Assembly (NCBI RefSeq): GCF_003248505.1
Contig: NZ_QFOA01000005.1
Coordinates: 1 to 64,000 of the forward strand
DNA: 64,000 nucleotides
Direction: 5' to 3'
Origin: Sphingobium sp.
GTDB taxonomy: Bacteria > Pseudomonadota > Alphaproteobacteria > Sphingomonadales > Sphingomonadaceae
Shown here: positions 57,997-64,000 of the stretch, one piece after another
How positions within the stretch are numbered: the stretch's first letter is position 1
How the letters are laid out: each line of letters begins with the position of its first letter
Translations under genes and position numbers: made by a program
Notes under the pieces: model-generated
Database searches by the model: none
Told to the model about the DNA's origin: nothing
What the model saw: only the letters and a program-made list of their open reading frames with translations

Positions 57997-58875
57997 ATGA
58001 CGCAGACGATCGCTTTCATCGGTTTGGGCAATATGGGCGGCGGGATGGCCGCCAATCTCCTGGCGAAGGGCTATGCGGTGCGCGCCTTCGATCTGTCGGA
58101 GGATGCGCTCTCGAAAGCCCAGGGACATGGCGCGGTCCGCGCCGCGAGCGCGGCCGACGCCGTTGCCGGGGCCGACGCTGTGGTGACGATGCTGCCCGCA
58201 GGTACGCATGTCGAGGCGGTCTACAAGAATGAGGTGTTCGGCGCGGCGAAGGCGGGGGCGCTGTTCCTCGATTGCTCCACCATCGACGTCGCGACCGCCC
58301 GCCGCGTGGCCGAGGCCGCGCAGGCGGCGGGCTTTGCCATGGTCGATGCGCCGGTGTCGGGCGGGATCGCGGCGGCCAACGGGGGCACGCTGACTTTCAT
58401 GGTCGGCGGCACGGACGCGGCTTTCGCTGCAGCGCATCCCATTCTTTCGGCTATGGGCAAGGCCGTGATCCACGCCGGAGCCGCTGGCAACGGGCAGGCG
58501 GCCAAAATCTGCAACAACATGTTGCTGGGCGCCACGATGGTCGCGACCTGCGAAACCTTCGCCATGGCGCAGAAGCTGGGCCTAGACCCGCAGACATTCT
58601 ATGACATCAGCAGCGTCTCATCGGGCCAGAGCTGGTCGATGACCAGCTACTGTCCGGTTCCCGGCGTCGGGCCGCAAACGCCCGCCGACAATGGCTATCA
58701 GGGCGGTTTCGCCACAGGACTGATGCTCAAGGACCTGAAGCTCGCGACGCAGGCCGCCGCCAGCGTCGGCGCGTCCGTGCCGATGGGGAACGCCGCCGAA
58801 GCGCTGTATCAGATGCTGGCAAACAAGGGTGAGGGCCAGCGCGACTTTTCGCTGATGATCGAGATGTTGTCCTAA
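57997..58875 (+). CDS. mmsB: 3-hydroxyisobutyrate dehydrogenase, 292 aa
   Basis: Oxidises 3-hydroxyisobutyrate to methylmalonate semialdehyde with NAD. Motifs: IAFIGLGNMGGGMAANL, DAPVSGGIAAANGGTLTFMVGG, GNGQAAKICNN (Lys), LMLKDLKLATQAA. All canonical, unlike the two relatives at 44.8 and 53.8 kb. Follows the hydrolase by 25 bp; it completes the valine steps after isobutyryl-CoA. No methylmalonate semialdehyde dehydrogenase is seen nearby. Confidence 0.95.
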   Translation: MTQTIAFIGLGNMGGGMAANLLAKGYAVRAFDLSEDALSKAQGHGAVRAASAADAVAGADAVVTMLPAGTHVEAVYKNEVFGAAKAGALFLDCSTIDVATARRVAEAAQAAGFAMVDAPVSGGIAAANGGTLTFMVGGTDAAFAAAHPILSAMGKAVIHAGAAGNGQAAKICNNMLLGATMVATCETFAMAQKLGLDPQTFYDISSVSSGQSWSMTSYCPVPGVGPQTPADNGYQGGFATGLMLKDLKLATQAAASVGASVPMGNAAEALYQMLANKGEGQRDFSLMIEMLS

Positions 58876-58935
58876 TCGGCAATTGCCGTTCCCTCAGTCT
58901 GCCTAGCGTCCCGATCCTGCGAGGATTTTTCAAAC

Positions 58936-60111
58936 GTGGATATTTTCCTGGTATCGGCTGCGCGGACCGCAATCGGCAGTTTCGGGGGTTCGCTCAGGGA
59001 CCAGAAGCCCGGTGAACTTGCCGCCCACGTCGCCAAGGCCGCGATAGCCCGCGCGGGGATCGACGCGGCTCAGGTCGGTAACGTCGCGCTCGGCATGGTG
59101 ATCCCTTGCGAGCCGCGCGACGCCTACGCCGCACGTATCGCAGCGATCGACGCAGGCATCCCGCAGGAGGTTCCCGCGATGACCGTCAACCGGCTGTGCG
59201 GTTCGGGCCTTCAGGCGATCATCAGTGTGGCGCAGTCGATCATGCTGGGCGATTGTGACATAGGGCTGGGCGCGGGCGCCGAGATCATGAGCCGTGCCCC
59301 TTATTATCTTCCCGCCGCGCGGTGGGGCCAGAAAATGGGGGACGCGGCGCTTCAGGACGGGCTGACCGGCACGCTCAGCGATCCCTTTCACGCCTATCAT
59401 ATGGGTGTGACGGCGGAGAATATCGCCGCTCGATACGGCATTTCGCGCGAAGACCAGGATGCGCTTGCGCTGGAGAGCCAGACGCGGGCGACCCATGCCA
59501 TTGCCGAAGGTCGCTTCAAGGAACAGATCGTTCCTGTCGACATCATGGTAAAGCGAAAGCCTGCCACTTTCGACACCGACGAATATGTCCGTGCCGCTGC
59601 CGCTGCGGAAGATTTTGCAGCTCTCAAGCCGGTGTTCCGGAAGGATGGAACGGTGACTGCCGGCAATGCGTCTGGCATCAACGATGGCGCGGCGGCCGTC
59701 ATATTGGCGAGCGATGCGGCGGTGAAGGCGCATCGCCTGACGCCCCTCGCGCGGCTGGTGGCCTACGGCCATGCCGGTGTGGATCCTGCCTATATGGGCA
59801 TCGGCCCCGTTCCAGCGACGCGCCGTGCGATGGAACGCGCCGGGCTGTCTGTCGCCGATATGGATGTGATCGAATCCAACGAGGCGTTCGCCGCGCAGGC
59901 CTGTGCGGTGGCGCGGGAGCTGGCGTTCGATCCCGCAAAGGTCAATCCCAATGGCAGCGGCATCTCGCTCGGCCATCCGGTCGGCGCCACGGGCGCTATC
60001 ATCACGACCAAACTGGTTCACGAACTGCACCGCACCGGCGGACGCTATGGCCTTACCACCATGTGCATAGGGGGCGGGCAGGGGATCGCCGCAATCTGGG
60101 AACGCGCCTGA
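58936..60111 (+). CDS. Thiolase-family acetyl-CoA acetyltransferase, 391 aa
   Basis: Thiolase with N-terminal active Cys in NRLCGSGLQAI (about residue 88), NEAFAAQ (His/Asn position), GHPVGATGA (catalytic His) and CIGGGQGIA (second Cys). Biosynthetic/degradative type cannot be told apart. Start is GTG 58936 (VDIFLVSAARTAIG). It closes the rightward valine block and is convergent with cysQ, 7 bp apart. Confidence 0.94.
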   Translation: MDIFLVSAARTAIGSFGGSLRDQKPGELAAHVAKAAIARAGIDAAQVGNVALGMVIPCEPRDAYAARIAAIDAGIPQEVPAMTVNRLCGSGLQAIISVAQSIMLGDCDIGLGAGAEIMSRAPYYLPAARWGQKMGDAALQDGLTGTLSDPFHAYHMGVTAENIAARYGISREDQDALALESQTRATHAIAEGRFKEQIVPVDIMVKRKPATFDTDEYVRAAAAAEDFAALKPVFRKDGTVTAGNASGINDGAAAVILASDAAVKAHRLTPLARLVAYGHAGVDPAYMGIGPVPATRRAMERAGLSVADMDVIESNEAFAAQACAVARELAFDPAKVNPNGSGISLGHPVGATGAIITTKLVHELHRTGGRYGLTTMCIGGGQGIAAIWERA

Positions 60112-60118
60112 CAATAGG

Positions 60119-60865
60119 TCAGGCGTCGATCGCCGCGATCGCTGCGCGCACACGCGCCACATGGTCGACCCGGCATATCAACAGGTCGGGCATATAGGTG
60201 TCGGGCTGGTTGTAGACGAGCGGACTGCCATCGAGGCGCGATGCGTGGAGTCCGTGCGCACGCGCCACCGCAGCCGGCGCGCAGCTGTCCCACTCATACT
60301 GGCCGCCCGAATGCAGGTAGATGTCCGCCTGTCCCCGTACGATACTCATGGCTTTCGCCCCCGCGCTTCCCATCGGGACGAGTTCGGCATCGAGGGCGTC
60401 GGCCACGGCGACCGCTTCCCTGGCAGGGCGCGTGCGGCTCACCACCATGCGCAGGCGCGCAGGCGCAGGGGGGACCGCTGCCGGCGCGTCGGTTCGCAGG
60501 ACCAGGCCCTTGCCCCCATCAGCCCCGGGAAGCGCGACTGCGCCCACCACCGGGTCTCCGTTCACCGCCAGCCCGACATGCACTGCCCAGTCTTCGCGCG
60601 ATTCCCCATATTCCCGCGTGCCATCGACAGGATCGACGATCCAGACGCGTTCCTTGGACAGGCGTTCAGGATTGTCCTTCTCTTCCTCCGACAGCAGCCC
60701 GTCGTCGGGCCTTTGCTGGCGTAGCGCGTGTATCAGGAATTGGTTGGCCGTCGCATCGCCCGCCTTGCCCAGCGCGCCGAGATCGAGCATCCCGCATCCA
60801 CGCACCGTTAGCAAAAGCTGACCCGCCACCTGCGCCAGATGCGCAGCAAGCTCCCCGTCCGTCAT
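60119..60865 (-). CDS. cysQ: 3'(2'),5'-bisphosphate nucleotidase CysQ, 248 aa
   Basis: IMPase-fold phosphatase that hydrolyses PAP formed after PAPS use. Motifs: LLSEEEKD (Glu metal ligands), WIVDPVDGTREYGE (DPxDGT), and YEWDSCAPAAVARAHG near the C-terminus. It lies 4 bp after cysNC, so it is in the same leftward operon. PAP removal is needed by sulfotransferases and by PAPS reductase. Confidence 0.93.
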   Translation of the reverse strand: MTDGELAAHLAQVAGQLLLTVRGCGMLDLGALGKAGDATANQFLIHALRQQRPDDGLLSEEEKDNPERLSKERVWIVDPVDGTREYGESREDWAVHVGLAVNGDPVVGAVALPGADGGKGLVLRTDAPAAVPPAPARLRMVVSRTRPAREAVAVADALDAELVPMGSAGAKAMSIVRGQADIYLHSGGQYEWDSCAPAAVARAHGLHASRLDGSPLVYNQPDTYMPDLLICRVDHVARVRAAIAAIDA

Positions 60866-60869
60866 GCTA

Positions 60870-62783
60870 TCAACGCCTTTCCGTCAGCAGGTCGACAATC
60901 CGGTCGGCGGCCTCTTCCGGAGATACGGATCGGGTGTCGATCCGCAGGTCCGGGCTTTCGGGCGCTTCATAGGGGCTGTCGATGCCCGTGAAGTTGCGCA
61001 ACTCGCCGGACCGCGCCTTGCGATACAGGCCTTTCACGTCCCGCCGTTCGGCTTCCTCCAAAGGCGTATCGATGAAAATCTCGATAAACTCGCCCTCGGG
61101 AAGCATCGCGCGCACCATCTCCCGCTCGGCGCGGAACGGGCTGATGAAGGCGGTCAGCACGATAAGGCCCGCATCGGTCATCAGCTTGGCGACCTCACCT
61201 ACGCGGCGGATATTCTCGATCCGGTCGGCTTCCGTAAAACCCAGATCCTTGTTGAGGCCGTGGCGTACATTATCGCCGTCGAGCAGGAAGGTGTGGTGGC
61301 CGAGCGCATGGAGCTTCTTTTCGACCAGATTGGCGATGGTCGATTTGCCCGACCCAGACAGACCCGTGAACCATAGCACGCCGGGCCGCTGATTCTTGAG
61401 TGCGGCATGCGCATCCCGGCTGATGTCGAGCGCCTGCCAATGGACATTCTGGGAACGGCGCAGGCTGAAATGCATCATGCCTGCCGCCACCGTCGCATTG
61501 CTGATCTTGTCGATCAGGATGAAGCCGCCAAGCGTCCGGTTCTCGCAATAGGGTTCGAAGACGACAGGACGGTCGGTCGCAATCTCGACTACCCCGATTG
61601 CGTTCAGTTCCAACGTTTTGGCCGCCAGCTGCTCCATCGTATTGACGTTCACGACATATTTGGGCTGCTGCACGGTCACGGAAACCGTCTGCGTGCCGAT
61701 CTTGAGCCAATAGGCCCGCCCAACGCGTAAGGCCTGATCGTCCAGCCAGACGAGCGTCGTCTCGAACTGGGCTGCGGCCTGTGGCGGCGCATCGGCGGAC
61801 GCGATCACGTCGCCGCGCGAGCAGTCGATTTCGTCGGCGAAGCACAACGTCACAGATTGGCCTGCCACCGCGCGGTCGAGATCGCCGTCCAGCGTGACAA
61901 TGCGCGTGATCGTGCTGGTCCTGCCCGAAGGAAGAACGCGCACGGCGTCGCCCGGTGCGACCGTGCCGGTCGCGATCTGACCGGAAAATCCGCGAAAGTC
62001 GAGATTGGGTCGATTGACCCACTGCACCGCCATGCGGAACGGCTTTTCCGCGTCCAGCGACGAAAGCACTTCCACCGTTTCCAGATGTTCGATCAGCGTG
62101 GGGCCGCCATACCAGGGCGTCTTGTCGCTCGGCAGCGAGATATTGTCGCCCTTGAACCCTGAAATGGGAATCGCGGTGAAACGCGTGATGCCAAGGTCGC
62201 TTGCAAAGGCGCGATAGGTCATGACAATGCGATTGAACACCGCCTGGTCATACTCCACCAGGTCCATCTTGTTCACGGCCAGCACGATGTTGCGGATGCC
62301 GAGCAGGTGGCAGAGATAAGTGTGTCGCCGAGTCTGCGTCAGGACGCCCTTGCGAGCATCGATGAGGATCACGGCCAGATCGGCGGTCGATGCGCCCGTC
62401 ACCATGTTGCGCGTATATTGTTCGTGACCGGGACAATCGGCGACGATGAACTTGCGCTTTTCGGTGTTGAAAAACCGATAGGCGACATCGATCGTGATGC
62501 CCTGCTCGCGTTCGGCGGCGAGCCCGTCGACCAGCAGCGCGAAATCGATTTCCTGCCCTTGCGTGCCGACTTTCTTCGAATCGTTTTCCAGCGCGGCCAG
62601 CTGGTCTTCGAAGATCATCTTGCTGTCGTAGAGCAGCCGTCCGATCAGCGTCGACTTGCCGTCATCCACGCTGCCGCAGGTGATGAAGCGCAGCATCGTC
62701 TTGTGCTGATGCGTGTCGAGATAGGCGTCGATGTCCTGCGCGATGAGCGCGTCGGTCCTGTAGATGGCATCACCGTCCGACAT
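60870..62783 (-). CDS. cysNC: Sulfate adenylyltransferase subunit 1/APS kinase fusion (CysNC), 637 aa
   Basis: The N-terminal part is the GTPase CysN (G-loop CGSVDDGKSTLIGRL, DCPGHEQYTRNM, NKMDLV), the C-terminal about 190 residues is APS kinase CysC (GLSGSGKSTIANLVEKKL, LLDGDNVRHGLNKDLGFT). With CysD it makes APS from sulfate and ATP, then PAPS. ATG 62783 overlaps the cysD stop by 1 bp (TGATG) and begins before the fold (MSDGDAIYRTD). Confidence 0.96.
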   Translation of the reverse strand: MSDGDAIYRTDALIAQDIDAYLDTHQHKTMLRFITCGSVDDGKSTLIGRLLYDSKMIFEDQLAALENDSKKVGTQGQEIDFALLVDGLAAEREQGITIDVAYRFFNTEKRKFIVADCPGHEQYTRNMVTGASTADLAVILIDARKGVLTQTRRHTYLCHLLGIRNIVLAVNKMDLVEYDQAVFNRIVMTYRAFASDLGITRFTAIPISGFKGDNISLPSDKTPWYGGPTLIEHLETVEVLSSLDAEKPFRMAVQWVNRPNLDFRGFSGQIATGTVAPGDAVRVLPSGRTSTITRIVTLDGDLDRAVAGQSVTLCFADEIDCSRGDVIASADAPPQAAAQFETTLVWLDDQALRVGRAYWLKIGTQTVSVTVQQPKYVVNVNTMEQLAAKTLELNAIGVVEIATDRPVVFEPYCENRTLGGFILIDKISNATVAAGMMHFSLRRSQNVHWQALDISRDAHAALKNQRPGVLWFTGLSGSGKSTIANLVEKKLHALGHHTFLLDGDNVRHGLNKDLGFTEADRIENIRRVGEVAKLMTDAGLIVLTAFISPFRAEREMVRAMLPEGEFIEIFIDTPLEEAERRDVKGLYRKARSGELRNFTGIDSPYEAPESPDLRIDTRSVSPEEAADRIVDLLTERR

Positions 62784-63700
62784 CAGAAATACCCCTCCTG
62801 TTTTTTCTTCTCCATGCCCGCGCCGCCCGCATCCTTGTCGATGACGCGCCCCTGCCTTTCGCTGGTGGTCGTGAGCAGCGTCTCCTGGATCACCTCGGGC
62901 AGAGTGCTGGCCCGGCTTTCGACAGCTCCGGTGAGCGGGAAACAGCCCAGCGTGCGGAAACGGATGGAGCGGTTTACGATGTCGGGCCTGCGGCCCAGCA
63001 CCTTTTCCAGGCGGTCGATGTCGTCGGCCATGAACAGCTGGCCTTCCCATTGGTAAGTCGGTCGTTCTGCCGCGAAATAGAGCGGCACGATGGGCACGGC
63101 ATTCAGGTGGATATATTGCCAGATGTCGAGTTCGGTCCAGTTGCTGATCGGAAAGACCCGGATGCTCTCGCCCTTGTTCTTGCGGGCGTTATAGAGGTTC
63201 CACAATTCCGGCCGCTGGTTCTTGGGGTCCCACCCGTGGCTCGCCGTACGGAAGGAGAAGATACGCTCCTTGGCCCGGCTTTTTTCCTCGTCGCGCCGCG
63301 CGCCGCCAAACGCCGCGTCGAAGCCATAGAGATCGAGCGCCTGTTTCAACCCTTCGGTTTTCCACATGTCGGTGTGCAATGGGCCATGATCGAACGGATT
63401 GATCCCGCGCTCCTGCGCATCGGGATTCTGGTAGACGAGCAATTCCATTCCGCTTTCGCGCGCCATGGTGTCGCGCAGTTCGTACATCGCCTTGAATTTC
63501 CAGGTCGTGTCGACATGCAGCAGCGGAAAGGGCGGGGGCGAGGGATAGAAGGCCTTGCGCGCCAGATGCAGCATCACAGCGGAGTCCTTGCCGACCGAAT
63601 ACAGCATTACGGGCTTGTCCGCGTCGGCCACGACCTCGCGCATGATATGAATCGCCTCGGCCTCCAGCCGCTGCAAATGCGTAAGCCTGTCATCGTCCAT
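62783..63700 (-). CDS. cysD: Sulfate adenylyltransferase subunit 2 CysD, 305 aa
   Basis: PP-loop ATP sulfurylase: HLQRLEAEAIHIMREV, MLYSVGKDSAVMLHLARKAF (PP-loop), HVDTTWKFKAMYE, FGGARRDEEKSRAKERIFSFR, and FRTLGCFPLTGAV. First gene of the leftward cysD-cysNC-cysQ operon. Length is normal. Confidence 0.96.
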   Translation of the reverse strand: MDDDRLTHLQRLEAEAIHIMREVVADADKPVMLYSVGKDSAVMLHLARKAFYPSPPPFPLLHVDTTWKFKAMYELRDTMARESGMELLVYQNPDAQERGINPFDHGPLHTDMWKTEGLKQALDLYGFDAAFGGARRDEEKSRAKERIFSFRTASHGWDPKNQRPELWNLYNARKNKGESIRVFPISNWTELDIWQYIHLNAVPIVPLYFAAERPTYQWEGQLFMADDIDRLEKVLGRRPDIVNRSIRFRTLGCFPLTGAVESRASTLPEVIQETLLTTTSERQGRVIDKDAGGAGMEKKKQEGYF

Positions 63701-64000
63701 GGATGTGGCATGCCTCTCGTATCATGGGGTTGCGCGTTGAGCCGCTGGCCCGTTTCTCTCTACGGGCTGCCCGTAAAGCCCGATGGGAGGAAACCAGTTT
63801 TCTTTTACCCTCGTCAACCGCATCTTTCCAACATGGTACAGGCGTGCCGCTCACATGCAAAAAAGAACGGCGCGGATATCCGCGCCGTTCCTCAAGATAC
63901 TCACCGAAAGTCCCTACTTCGCCTTGGTCGCTATGTTGGATGCCGCAGCGCCCGCCGACCGCAATTATTGCCTGCGCCATCGACCGGGTTGCAACCGGCA
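63701..64000. other. Right-end region: cysD upstream and edge of an outside gene
   Basis: Contains the cysD promoter side and, at 63865-63890, a terminator for leftward transcription. The gene it ends lies beyond 64000; no frame at the edge is recognisable, so no product is assigned. Confidence 0.5.
63865..63890 (-). terminator. Intrinsic terminator for a leftward gene beyond the edge
   Basis: A perfect 26-bp palindrome with half GAACGGCGCGGAT, followed on the minus strand by TTTTTTG (AAAAAA on plus at 63859-63864). Strong stem and T-run. It insulates cysD from its upstream neighbour. Confidence 0.9.

Noticed and set aside
63690..63980. 96-codon minus-strand frame at the right end
   Set aside because: It runs through the strong leftward terminator and overlaps the cysD start; no domain.
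1..64000. CRISPR arrays, rRNA genes or a replication origin
   Set aside because: No regularly spaced repeats, rRNA-like stretches or iteron/DnaA-box clusters were seen on reading through.

Overview
The window looks like chromosome (or a large replicon) of a high-GC alphaproteobacterium, most probably a sphingomonad. The signs are two large TonB-dependent receptors with the plug motif IVVTARR, Spinster-like MFS carriers, a fused cysNC gene, and large LuxR, AraC and TetR regulators mixed with SDR, LLM, Rieske, P450, SnoaL-like and sulfotransferase genes. The species cannot be named from the sequence alone.

Layout. 1-5.1 kb: a decayed secreted-protein gene, then a leftward stress-type block (cfa, a SulP transporter broken by one stop codon, tandem UspA, a TraR/DksA-type zinc-finger protein, a cold-shock protein). 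5.3-5.95 kb: a degenerate IS1182-type transposase and a tRNA-like fragment, which look like the left border of an accessory region. 5.9-54.6 kb: a catabolic region of about 49 kb. 54.9-60.1 kb: maleylacetoacetate isomerase and a valine/branched-chain set (isobutyryl-CoA dehydrogenase, 3-hydroxyisobutyryl-CoA hydrolase, 3-hydroxyisobutyrate dehydrogenase, thiolase). 60.1-63.7 kb: leftward cysD-cysNC-cysQ (PAPS synthesis and PAP removal), ending at a leftward terminator whose own gene lies outside the window.

The accessory region holds a complete-looking coenzyme F420 pathway (fbiC = CofG-CofH fusion, cofE, cofD, cofC, plus NADPH:F420 reductase) flanked by luciferase-like (LLM) oxidoreductases of the kind that use F420; four LLM genes lie in the window. 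Around it are a KstD/fumarate-reductase-like flavoprotein, an alpha-methylacyl-CoA-racemase-like protein, a beta-keto acid cleavage enzyme, a P450, a [2Fe-2S] ferredoxin, SDRs, sulfotransferases, an APH-type kinase, a tyrosine-phosphatase-like protein, VOC and SnoaL-like proteins, two TonB receptors and two MFS carriers. Together they suggest uptake and breakdown of a hydrophobic, probably alicyclic or isoprenoid compound, with F420H2 as one reductant. The substrate cannot be named.

The most striking observation is a pair of adjacent Rieske-oxygenase-type genes (25.9-27.9 kb) that are complementary. One keeps the Rieske Cys/His ligands but has lost the mononuclear-iron motif. The other keeps the 2-His-1-Asp iron site but lacks the cluster-binding loop. 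They may form a hetero-oligomeric oxygenase in which electron-transfer and catalytic roles sit in different subunits. Second is a 16-bp dyad, CCTRTC-N4-GAYAGG, found about 54-115 bp upstream of seven gene starts across the region. It ties receptors, regulators, the keto-acid enzyme, the ferredoxin and an LLM gene into a probable regulon.
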